Below, one piece after another: positions 13,881 through 25,100 of a stretch of 64,000 nucleotides of DNA. The notes beneath the pieces were generated by a model. The model saw only the letters and a program-made list of their open reading frames with translations, searched no databases and was not told the DNA's origin. Each line of letters starts with the position of its first letter. The first letter of the stretch is position 1. Made by a program: the position numbers and the translations under genes. Source of the DNA: Bathymodiolus brooksi (lineage: Eukaryota > Mollusca > Bivalvia > Mytilida > Modiolidae); NCBI GenBank assembly GCA_963680875.1, contig OY804579.1, positions 21,437,804-21,501,803 of the forward strand, read 5' to 3'.

Positions 13881-14413
13881 ATATTTATTCCCTAAATTAT
13901 GATCAGTACCATTGAGATGAATAATTTGTTCAATTTAAATACAGTAATTTACGTTTTGTCTTAAATCTGAAATTATAATAGACAGTTGTCTAGACTTTGA
14001 CAGATTAATAACCCGTGGTGACAATATTAATAGAAATATGTCAAAAACAGTCACTACCGTATTTTAGACACATCCGATCATAATATAAAAAAAGAAATGA
14101 AACGAAAATGAATGAAAGAAAGAAAACTTGGAACCATCCTTCAATAAAATTTCACCAGACATGTACAATGTATTGGGCCATGGATCGCATTCATTTATTA
14201 ATGACAAAGGATTTGAGATTTATCGGTATTAACTATATATTGCATAATTGTAGTTCTCTTAAGCTTAGACTTTCTAGAAAATAATTATATAATTATGATC
14301 ACATAGAAAAAATGTATCTTAAACTATGTTCTCTCAAGTCATACTGTTTCATAAATCACATTGCTGTCATTTATTCGTTTACAATACACTTAAAACATAA
14401 TTTCACTCGCTCA
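13881..14413. other. AT-rich anonymous DNA
   Basis: No gene or repeat is recognised. Confidence 0.5.
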
Positions 14414-14516
14414 CTATATAGCGAATAGTTCATGGCACTGAGGGTCATATGGCAGTATATGGACTGGTCCATATACTGCCATATGACCAGAAGTGACATG
14501 AACTATTTGCTATATT
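14414..14516. repeat. Near-perfect palindrome, about 50-bp arms
   Basis: TATATAGCGAATAGTTCATG on the left is mirrored by CATGAACTATTTGCTATATT on the right, with GGTCATATGGCAGTATATGG mirrored by CCATATACTGCCATATGACC in the middle. The loop is only a few bases. GGTCCATATAC recurs twice just downstream (14553-14580). This is a foldback or MITE-like structure of unknown family. Confidence 0.8.
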
Positions 14517-14934
14517 ATACTTTTTATCTAAAATAATGCAGGTACCTGGCCGGTCCATATACTACCGGTCCATATACGAAAATAGTGACAGGCTGCGATA
14601 ACAAAGACAAATAGGGAAAATAAAAACGTAAAGTGCAATATAACATTTTATTAATAACATAATGAAAATGAGCTTAAATTAATATTTTTGTTGCAGAAAT
14701 AATATCTTAGAGCATTTGAATTCATTGTAAACATGTTATCAAATTGTCCCAGAAGATGATTTTGTTCTTAATCTAAACAATAAAAAAGTATGCATATTAA
14801 ACAAAATTGTTCAACATAAAGCTCTGTCTTAAATGGAAAGATTGTGTTTCTCCTATTTTAAGATTTTTCCAGGGTAAAATCAACCCATTTTAGTTGAATA
14901 AGAAGCAGGAACGATAACTCTTATCATTTGCTAT
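14517..14934. other. AT-rich anonymous DNA
   Basis: Nothing is recognised apart from the extra GGTCCATATAC copies next to the palindrome. Confidence 0.5.
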
Positions 14935-15001
14935 CACTTCGGTTCACCCCTGTGTTTTTGGCGGGGTCTATGTTGCTCATCTTCTTAGTATTCTTTGTCG
15001 T
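14935..15001 (+). mobile_element. Left flank of the minisatellite: type II retroelement UTR
   Basis: GGTTCACCCCTGTGTTTTTG and GGGGTCTATGTTGCTCATC match the block seen at 61605-61640 and, in antisense, at 54720-54790. In those copies it is followed by a single copy of the segment that is amplified here. Confidence 0.7.
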
Positions 15002-17774
15002 GTTGTATTTTTGTTTGTTTTGTTTATCTACGTCCTGTGTCTTATATGGCTAATGGTGAGTGTCTTTTTGTTTGTTTTGTTTATCTACGTCATGTGTCTT
15101 ATATGGCCAATGGTGAGTGTCTTTTTGTTTGTTTTGTTTATCTACGTCATGTGTCTTATATGGCCAATGGTGAGTGTCTTTTGGTTTATTTTTGTTTGTT
15201 TTGTTTATCTACGTCATGTGTCTTATATGGCCAATGGTGAGTGTCTTTTGTCTTTTTGTTTGTTTTGTTTATCTACGTCCTGTGTCTTATATGACCAATG
15301 GTGAGTGTCTTTTGTTTGTTTTGTTTATCTACGTCCTGTGTCTTATATGGCCAATGGTGAGTGTCTTTTGTCTTTTTGTTTGTTTTGTTTATCTACGTCC
15401 TGTGTCTTATATGGCCAATGGTGAGTGTCTTTTGTTTGTTTTGTTTATCTACGTCCTGTGTCTTATATGACCAATGGTGAGTGTCTTTTGTTTGTTTTGT
15501 TTATCTACGTCCTGTGTCTTATATGGCCAATGGTGAGTGTCTTTTGTCTTTTTGTTTGTTTTGTTTATCTACGTCCTGTGTCTTATATGACCAATGGTGA
15601 GTGTCTTTTGTCTTTTTGTTTGTTTTGTTTATCTACGTCCTGTGTCTTATATGACCAATGGTGAGTGTCTTTTGTTTGTTTTGTTTATCTACGTCATGTG
15701 TCTTATATGGCCAATGGTGAGTGTCTTTTGTCTTTTTGTTTGTTTTGTTTATCTACGTCCTGTGTCTTATATGGCCAATGGTGAGTGTCTTTTGTTTGTT
15801 TTGTTTATCTACGTCCTGTGTCTTATATGGCCAATGGTGAGTGTCTTTTGTTTGTTTTGTTTATCTACGTCCTGTGTCTTATATGGCCAATGGTGAGTGT
15901 CTTTTGTCTTTTTGTTTGTTTTGTTTATCTACGTCCTGTGTCTTATATGACCAATGGTGAGTGTCTTTTGTCTTTTTGTTTGTTTTGTTTATCTACGTCC
16001 TGTGTCTTATATGACCAATGGTGAGTGTCTTTTGTTTGTTTTGTTTATCTACGTCATGTGTCTTATATGGCCAATGGTGAGTGTCTTTTGTCTTTTTGTT
16101 TGTTTTGTTTATCTACGTCCTGTGTCTTATATGACCAATGGTGAGTGTCTTTTGTCTTTTTGTTTGTTTTGTTTATCTACGTCCTGTGTCTTATATGGCC
16201 AATGGTGAGTGTCTTTTGTCTTTTTGTTTGTTTTGTTTATCTACGTCCTGTGTCTTATATGACCAATGGTGAGTGTCTTTTGTTTGTTTTGTTTATCTAC
16301 GTCATGTGTCTTATATGGCCAATGGTGAGTGTCTTTTGTCTTTTTGTTTGTTTTGTTTATCTACGTCCTGTGTCTTATATGACCAATGGTGAGTGTCTTT
16401 TGTTTGTTTTGTTTATCTACGTCATGTGTCTTATATGGCCAATGGTGAGTGTCTTTTTGTTTGTTTTGTTTATCTACGTCCTGTGTCTTATATGGCCAAT
16501 GGTGAGTGTCTTTTGTTTGTTTTGTTTATCTACGTCCTGTGTCTTATATGGCCAATGGTGAGTGTCTTTTGTCTTTTTGTTTGTTTTGTTTATCTACGTC
16601 CTGTGTCTTATATGACCAATGGTGAGTGTCTTTTGTTTGTTTTGTTTATCTACGTCCTGTGTCTTATATGGCCAATGGTGAGTGTCTTTTGTCTTTTTGT
16701 TTGTTTTGTTTATCTACGTCCTGTGTCTTATATGACCAATGGTGAGTGTCTTTTGTTTGTTTTGTTTATCTACGTCCTGTGTCTTATATGGCCAATGGTG
16801 AGTGTCTTTTGTTTGTTTTGTTTATCTACGTCCTGTGTCTTATATGGCTAATGGTGAGTGTCTTATATTGCCAATGGTGAGTGTCTTTTGGTTTGTTTTG
16901 TTTATCTACGTCCTTATATGGCTAATGGTGAGTGTCTTATATGGCCAATGGTGAGTGTCTTATATGGCCAATGGTGAGTGTCTTATATGGCCAATGGTGA
17001 GTGTCTTATATGGCCAATGGTGAGTGTCTTATATGGCCAATGGTGAGTGTCTTATATGGCCAATGGTGAGTGTCTTATATGGTGAGTGTCTTATATGGCC
17101 AATGGTGAGTGTCTTATATGGCCAATGGTGAGTGTCTTATATGGCCAATGGTGAGTGTCTTATATGGCCAATGGTGAGTGTCTTATATGGCCAATGGTGA
17201 GTGTCTTATATGGCCAATGGTGAGTGTCTTATATAACCAATGGTGAGTGTCTTATATGGCCAATGGTGAGTGTCTTATATGGCCAATGGTGAGTGTCTTA
17301 TATGGCCAATGGTGAGTGTCTTATATGGCCAATGGTGAGTGTCTTATATGGCCAATGGTGAGTGTCTTATATGGCCAATGGTGAGTGTCTTATATGGCCA
17401 ATGGTGAGTGTCTTATATGGCCAATGGTGAGTGTCTTATATGGTCAATGGTGAGTGTCTTATATGGCCAATGGTGAGTGTCTTATATGGCCAATGGTGAG
17501 TGTCTTATATGGCCAATGGTGAGTGTCTTATATGGCCAATGGTGAGTGTCTTATATGGCCAATGGTGAGTGTCTTATATGGCCAATGGTGAGTGTCTTAT
17601 ATGGCCAATGGTGAGTGTCTTATATGGTGAGTGTCTTATATGGCCAATGGTGAGTGTCTTATATGGCCAATGGTGAGTGTCTTATATGGCCAATGGTGAG
17701 TGTCTTATATGGCCAATGGTGAGTGTCTTATATGGTGAGTGTCTTATATGGTGAGTGTCTTATATGGTGAGTGT
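15002..17774. repeat. Minisatellite with units stepping from 56/64 bp to 23 and 16 bp
   Basis: From 15002 to about 16860 the unit is 56 bp (GTGAGTGTCTTTTGTTTGTT, then TTATCTACGTCCTGTGTC, then TTATATGGCCAATG), alternating with a 64-bp form that carries an extra CTTTTTGT. Over most of the block one 56 plus one 64 gives a 120-bp period. From about 16860 to 17770 the unit is 23 bp (GTGAGTGTCTTATATGGCCAATG less the middle of the long unit), roughly 38 copies, with 16-bp units (GTGAGTGTCTTATATG) at about 17075, 17620 and 17735-17765. Open frames in the first block follow from the repeat and are not a gene. Confidence 0.95.
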
Positions 17775-17830
17775 CTTTTGGTTGTAAATTCTTGATCGCC
17801 CTTTCGGTTTTCTCTTAACATTTATTTTTA
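17775..17830 (+). mobile_element. Right flank of the minisatellite: type II UTR end
   Basis: GTAAATTCTTGATCGCCC and TTTCGGTTTTCTCTTAACAT match the 3' end of the type II copies at 54640, 31962 and 61740. The array is thus framed on both sides by one element. Confidence 0.7.
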
Positions 17831-18352
17831 TATCTTGCTAAAAAAACAGGTGGACAATTTGTGTTGGGTCCATTTTTTGTGAAAGAACTATTCTGTAATA
17901 TAATATGGTTGGTTTCCCTACAAATTGATATAATCCTCATCAATACATTTAATGACATGGCTAGTCATGCATAAAGTGTATCATATTACTGTTAATCGTA
18001 AATTCCAGATGAAGGACACCGTGAGTCATAAACATAGATAAATGTTCTTATAATCTACTGAACTGTACATACATCGTCATTGGATGATTGTCCATGATGA
18101 TTGCAAATCTAACATGTCACAAACACACAGCATACGCATAATAGTAGTTAACATAAAACAACATGAAAATATTCTTAGAATCTTAGGATGTACAGATTTT
18201 GATTTCTATGTATAATCATTTGATGTTGTCGAGATCCGAGATAGCGAAATGATAAGATTTTTAAACAGATGGGCATCTAGGTGGAAAACAAAAAGATCTT
18301 GTAAAATCAGCTTTATGAGTTTCTCCACCATTTAGATCGGTGTATGTTATTT
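17831..18352. other. AT-rich anonymous DNA
   Basis: No gene or repeat is recognised. Confidence 0.5.
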
Positions 18353-18520
18353 AAGAAATAATTCATGGCAGCCGTAGATTTGTGCTCATTTAACCATGGG
18401 TTGGGCATTTATATTCGATTATTTTTTCCCGAGCGCAAGCGAGGGATAAAATACGAATATAAATGCCCAACCCATGGTTAAATGTACACAAATCTACGGC
18501 TGCCATGAATTATTTCTTTT
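18353..18520. repeat. Long palindrome, about 75-80-bp arms
   Basis: AAGAAATAATTCATGGCAGC on the left is matched by GCTGCCATGAATTATTTCTT on the right; TTAACCATGGGTTGGGCATT pairs with AATGCCCAACCCATGGTTAA. The centre reads CCCGAGCGCAAGCGAGGG. A decayed single arm occurs at 53472-53555. The RNA or single strand would fold into a long hairpin. Probably a foldback transposon. Confidence 0.85.
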
Positions 18521-18915
18521 CTAATATGACAAATACGGTAATTTGCATGACCCTAGGCGACCTTAGAATCCGCCACACAACGGCTGTTCCGTTTAGTCCC
18601 CTTCACATATTAATATGAATATTGATTGTTTACGTCGTCAAAATTTCACGTGGGAGGTGGCCGGAACATCCGTCGGAGAAAACCCCAGATGAGTGCGTTT
18701 TCATCGCATATTTGTGTATACATGTAAACATAGTAATATAATGTGTAGTTGTTGTGTATGACCTCACCGAAACGGCCTTGTAGGCTTTTATTCATTACAG
18801 AAACTTTTTGAATTATGTTTTTTTGTTTTCAATCGATAATTTGAGTGCACAGGTGCTAAAGGTAGATATTTACCGATATATACTGGTTGACAATATATGG
18901 CCGTCATATTAGAAA
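18518..18915. mobile_element. MITE-like element with 13-bp perfect terminal inverted repeats
   Basis: TTTCTAATATGAC at 18518-18530 is exactly inverted at 18903-18915 (GTCATATTAGAAA), giving a 398-bp unit with no ORF. It begins at the right end of the neighbouring palindrome, so the two may be one composite. I see no clear target-site duplication. Confidence 0.45.
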
Positions 18916-18974
18916 ATACTTTAACTATGTTTCCACGACATGTGTGTCACAAAGGCCCACGAATAAATTTCGTT

Positions 18975-19124
18975 GGTGGTAATCACAATCCGTTCTTTCC
19001 TCATTCGTGACTTATCATCGGAATTTTAACATGAGTTCACCCCCGGTTTTTTGTGGGATTCGTGCAGCTCAATCTTTACTTTTCTGTCCAATATTTTGTA
19101 GATCAGTGTTTGTCCTTTATTTTT
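18975..19124 (+). mobile_element. Left flank of the 66-bp array: type I retroelement UTR
   Basis: CGTTCTTTCCTCATTCGTGAC, GAGTTCACCCCCGGTTTTTT, a GGGATTCGTGCAGCTCAATC block and GTAGATCAGTGTTTGTCC occur in the order seen in other type I copies. The next segment in those copies is what is amplified at 19125-26912. Confidence 0.75.
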
Positions 19125-22100
19125 CTTTTGGTCATTGTATTGTCTGTCCTTTGATTTACAGTTTGTAATTACCCCTATAGTATCTTCAAGCTTTTGGTCA
19201 TTGTATTGTTTGTCCTTCGATTTACAGTTTGTAATTATCCCTATAGTATCTTCAAACTTTTGGCCATTGTATTGTCTGTCCTTCGATTTACAGTTTGTAA
19301 TTACCCCTATAGTATCTTCAAGCTATTGGCCATTGTATTGTTTGTCCCTCGATCTACAGTTTGTAATTACCCCTATAGTATCTTCAAGCTTTTGGCCATT
19401 GTATTGTTTGTCCCTCGATTTACAGTTTGTAATTATCCCTATAGTATCTTCAAGCTTTTGGCCATTGTATTGTTTGTCCCTCGATTTACAGTTTGTAATT
19501 ACCCCTATAGTATCTTCAAGCTTTTGGCCATTGTATTGTCTGTCCTTCGATTTACAGTTTGTAATTATCCCTATAGTATCTTCACACGTTTGGCCATTGT
19601 ATTGTCTGTCCTTCGATTTACAGTTTGTAATTACCCCTATAGTATCTTCAAGCTTTTGACCATTGTATTGTCTGTCCTTCGATTTACAGTTTGTAATTAT
19701 CCCTATAGTATCTTCACACGTTTGGTCATTGTATTGTCTGTCCTTCGATTTACAGTTTGTAATTACCCCTATAGTATCTTCAAGCTTTTGGTCATTGTAT
19801 TGTCTGTCCTTCGATTTACAGTTTGTAATTACCCTTATAGTATCTTCAAGCTTTTGGCCATTGTATTGTCTGTCCTTCGATTTACAGTTTGTAATTACCC
19901 CTATAGTATCTTCAAGCTTTTGACCATTGTATTGTCTGTCCCTCGATTTACAGTTTGTAATTATCCCTATAGTATCTTCAAGCTTTTGGCCATTGTATTG
20001 TCTGTCCTTCGAATTACAGTTTGTAATTACCCCTATAGTATCTTCAAGCTTTTGGCCATTGTATTGTCTGTCCTTCGATTTACAGTTTGTAATTATCACT
20101 ATAGTATCTTCAAGTGTTTGACCATTGTATTGTCTGTCCCTCGATTTACAGTTTTTAATTATCCCTATAGTATCTTCAAGCTATTGGCCATTGTATTGTT
20201 TGTCCTTCGATTTACAGTTTGTAATTACCCCTATAGTATCTTCAAGCTTTTGGCCATTGTATTGTTTGTCCCTCGATTTACAGTTTGTAATTACCCCTAT
20301 AGTATCTTCAAACTTTTGGTCATTGTATTGTTTGTCCTTCGATTTACAGTTTGTAATTACCCCTATAGTATCTTCAAGCTTTTGGCCATTGTATTGTTTG
20401 TCCTTCGATTTACAGTTTGTAATTACCCCTATGGTATCTTCAAGCTTTTGGCCATTGTATTGTTTGTCCTTCGATTTACAGTTTGTAATTACCCCTATAG
20501 TATCTTCAAGCCTTTGGCCATTGTATTGTCTATCCCTCGATTTACAGTTTGTAATTACCCCTATAGTATCTTCAACCTTTTGGCCATTGCATTGTCTGTC
20601 CTTCGATTTACAGTTTGTAATTACCCCTATAGTATCTTCAAGCTTTTGGCCATTGTATTGTCTGTCCCTCGATTTACAGTTTGTAATTACCCCTATAGTA
20701 TCTTCAAGCTTTTGGTCATTGTATTGTCTGTCCCTCGATTTACAGTTTTTAATTATCCCTATAGTATCTTCAAACTTTTGGTCATTGTATTGTCTGTCCT
20801 TCGATTTACAGTTTGTAATTATCCCTATAGTATATTCAAGCGTTTGACCATTGTATTGTCTGTCCTTCGATTTACAGTTTGTAATTATCCCTATAGTATC
20901 TTCAAACTTTTGGCCATTGCATTGTTTGTCCCTCGATTTACAGTTTGTAATTACCCCTATAGTATCTTCAAGCTATTGGCCATTGTATTGTCTGTCCCTC
21001 GATTTACAGTTTGTAATTACCCCTATAGTATCTTCAAGCGTTTGACCATTGTATTGTGTGTCCTTCGATTTACAGTTTGTAATTACCCCTTTAGTATCTT
21101 CAAGCTTTTGGCAATTGTATTGTTTGTCCTTCGATTTACAGTTTGTAATTACCCCTATAGTATCTTCAAGCTTTTGGTCATTGTATTGTCTGTCCTTCGA
21201 TTTACAGTTTGTAATTATCTCTATAGTATCTTCAAGCGTTTGACCATTGTATTGTCTGTCCTTCTATTTACAGTTTGTAATTATCTCTATAGTATCTTCA
21301 AGCCTTTGGCCATTGTATTGTCTGTCCTTCGATTTACAGTTTGTAATTACCCCTATAGTATCCTCAAGCTTTTGGTCATTGTATTGTTTGTCCTTCGATT
21401 TACAGTTTGTAATTATACCCATAGTATCTTCAAGCTTTTGGCCATTGCATTGTTTGTCCCTCGATTTACAGTTTGTAATTACCCCTATAGTATCTTCAAG
21501 CTTTTGGCCATTGCATTGTCTGTCCTTCGATTTACAGTTTGTAATTACCCCTATAGTATCTTCAAGCTTTTGGCCATTGTATTGTCTGTCCTTCGATTTA
21601 CAGTTTGTAATTACCCCTATAGTATCTTCAAGCTTTTGGTCATTGTATTGTCTGTCCTTCGATTTACAGTTTGTAATTATCTCTATAGTATCTTCAAGCG
21701 TTTGACCACTGTATTGTCTGTCCTTCGATTTACAGTTTGTAATTACCCCTATAGTATCTTCAAGCTTTTGGCCATTGTATTGTCTGTCCCTCGATTTACA
21801 GTTTGTAATTACCCCTATAGTATCTTCAAGCTTTTGGCCATTGTATTGTTTGTCCCTCGATTTACAGTTTGTAATTATCCCTATGGTATCTTCAAGCTTT
21901 TGGTCATTGTATTGTCTGTCCTTCGATTTACAGTTTGTAATTATCTCTATAGTATCTTCAAGCGTTTGACCATTGTATTGTCTGTCCTTCGATTTACAGT
22001 TTGTAATTATCTCTATAGTATCTTCAAACTTTTGGCCATTGTATTGTCTGTCCTTCGATTTACAGTTTGTAATTACCCCTATGGTATCTTCAAGCTATTG

Positions 22101-25100
22101 GCCATTGTATTGTTTGTCCCTCGATTTACAGTTTGTAATTACCCCTATAGTATCTTCAAGCTTTTTGCCATTGTTTTATTTGTCCCTCGATTTACAGTTT
22201 GTAATTATACCCATAGTATCTTCAAGCTTTTGGCCATTGCATTGTTTGTCCCTCGATTTACAGTTTGTAATTACCCCTATAGAATCTTCAAGCTTTTGGC
22301 CATTGTATTGTCTGTCCTTCGATTTACAGTTTGTAATTACCCCTATAGTGTCTTCAAGCTTTTGGCCATTGTATTGTCTGTCCTTCGATTTACAGTTTGT
22401 AATTACCCCTATAGTATCTTCAAGCGTTTGACCATTGTATTGTTTGTCCTTCGATTTACAGTTTGTAATTACCCCTTTAGTATCTTCAAGCTTTTGGCAA
22501 TTGTATTGTCTGTCCTTCGATTTACAGTTTGTAATTACCCCTATAGTATCTTCAAGCTTTTGGTCATTGTATTGTCTGTCCTTCGATTTACAGTTTGTAA
22601 TTAACTCTATAGTATCTTCAAGCGTTTGACCATTGTATTGTCTGTCCTTCGATTTACAGTTTGTAATTATCCCTATAGTATCTTCAAGCGTTTGACCATT
22701 GTATTGTTTGTCCTTCGATTTACAGTTTGTAATTACCCCTTTAGTATCTTCAAGCTTTTGGCAATTGTATTGTCTGTCCTTCGATTTACAGTTTGTAATT
22801 ACCCCTATAGTATCTTCAAGCTTTTGGTCATTGTATTGTCTGTCCTTCGATTTACAGTTTGTAATTAACTCTATAGTATCTTCAAGCGTTTGACCATTGT
22901 ATTGTCTGTCCTTCGATTTACAGTTTGTAATTACCCCTATGGTATCTTCAAGCTATTGGCCATTGTATTGTTTGTCCCTCGATTTACAGTTTGTAATTAT
23001 CCCTATAGCATCTTCAAGCTTTTTGCCATTGTTTTATTTGTCCCTCGATTTACAGTTTGTAATTATACCCATAGTATCTTCAAGCTTTTGGCCATTGCAT
23101 TGTTTGTCCCTCGATTTACAGTTTGTAATTACCCCTATAGTATCTTCAAGCTTTTGGCCATTGTATTGTTGTCCTTCGATTTACAGTTTGTAATTACCCC
23201 TATAGTATCTTCAAGCTTTTGGCCATTGTATTGTCTGTCCCTCGATTTACACTTTGTAATTACCCTTATAGTATCTTCAAGCTTTTGGCCATTGTATTGT
23301 CTGTCCTTCGATTTACAGTTTGTTATTATCCCTATTGTATCTTCAAGCTTTTGGCCATTGCATTGTCTGTCCTTCGATTTACAGTTTGTAATTATCCCTA
23401 TGGTATCTTCAAGCTTTTGGTCATTGTATTGTCTGTCCTTCGATTTACAGTTTGTAATTATCCCTATAGTATCTTCAAGCTTTTGGCCATTGCATTGTCT
23501 GTCCTTCGATTTACAGTTTGTAATTACCCCTATAGTATCTTCAAACTTTTGGCCATTGTATTGTCTGTCCTTCGATTTACAGTTTGTAATTATCGCTATA
23601 GTATCTTCAAGCGTTTGACCATTGTATTGTCTGTCCTTCGATTTACAGTTTGTAATTATCGCTATAGTATCTTCAAGCGTTTGACCATTGTATTGTCTGT
23701 CCTTCGATTTACAGTTTGTAATTATCCCTATAGTATCTTCAAACTTTTGGCCATTGTATTGTCTGTCCCTCGATTTACAGTTTGTAATTATCGCTATAGT
23801 ATCTTCAAGCGTTTGACCATTGTATTGTCTGTCCTTCGATTTACAGTTTGTAATTATCCCTATAGTATCTTCAAACTTTTGGCCATTGTATTGTCTGTCC
23901 TTCGATTTACAGTTTGTAATTACCCCTATGGTATCTTCAAGCTATTGGCCATTGTATTGTTTGTCCCTCGATTTACAGTTTGTAATTACCTCTATAGTAT
24001 CTTCAAGCGTTTGACCATTGTATTGTTTGTCCCTCGATTTACAGTTTGTAATTACCCCTATAGTATCTTCAAGCTTTTGGCCATTGTATTGTTTGTCCTT
24101 CGATTTACAGTTTGTAATTATCCCTATAGTATCTTCAAGCTATTGGCCATTGTATTGTCTGTCCCTCGATTTACAGTTTGTAATTACCCCTATAGTATCT
24201 TCAAGCGCTTGACCATTGTATTGTTTGTCCTTCGATTTACAGTTTGTAATTACCCCTATAGTATCTTCAAGCTTTTGGCCATTGTATTGTCTGTCCTTCG
24301 ATTTACACTTTGTAATTACCCCTATAGTATCTTCAAGCTTTTGGCCATTGTATTGTCGGTTCTTCGATTTACAGTTTGTAATTACCCCTATAGTATCTTC
24401 AAGCTTTTGGTCATTGTATTGTCTGTCCTTCGATTTACAGTTTGTAATTATCTCTATAGTATCTTCAAGCGTTTGACCATTGTATTGTCTGTCCTTCGAT
24501 TTACAGTTTGTAATTATCCCTATAGTATCTTCAAACTTTTGGCCATTGTATTGTCTGTCCTTCGATTTACAGTTTGTAATTACCCCTATGGTATCTTCAA
24601 GCTATTGGCCATTGTATTGTTTGTCCCTCGATTTACAGTTTGTAATTACCTCTATAGTATCTTCAAGCGTTTGACCATTGTATTGTTTGTCCCTCGATTT
24701 ACAGTTTGTAATTACCCCTATAGTATCTTCAAGCTTTTGGCCATTGTATTGTTTGTCCTTCGATTTACAGTTTGTAATTATCCCTATAGTATCTTCAAGC
24801 TATTGGCCATTGTATTGTCTGTCCCTCGATTTACAGTTTGTAATTACCCCTATAGTATCTTCAAGCGCTTGACCATTGTATTGTTTGTCCTTCGATTTAC
24901 AGTTTGTAATTACCCCTATAGTATCTTCAAGCTTTTGGCCATTGTATTGTCTGTCCTTCGATTTACACTTTGTAATTACCCCTATAGTATCTTCAAGCTT
25001 TTGGCCATTGTATTGTCGGTTCTTCGATTTACAGTTTGTAATTACCCCTATAGTATCTTCAAGCTTTTGGTCATTGTATTGTCTGTCCTTCGATTTACAG

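Noticed and set aside
14995..16851. Overlapping ORFs with FVLFIYVLCLIWPMVSVF-like repeats
   Set aside because: They arise from the 56/64-bp minisatellite and appear in overlapping frames; no single frame runs through the array.
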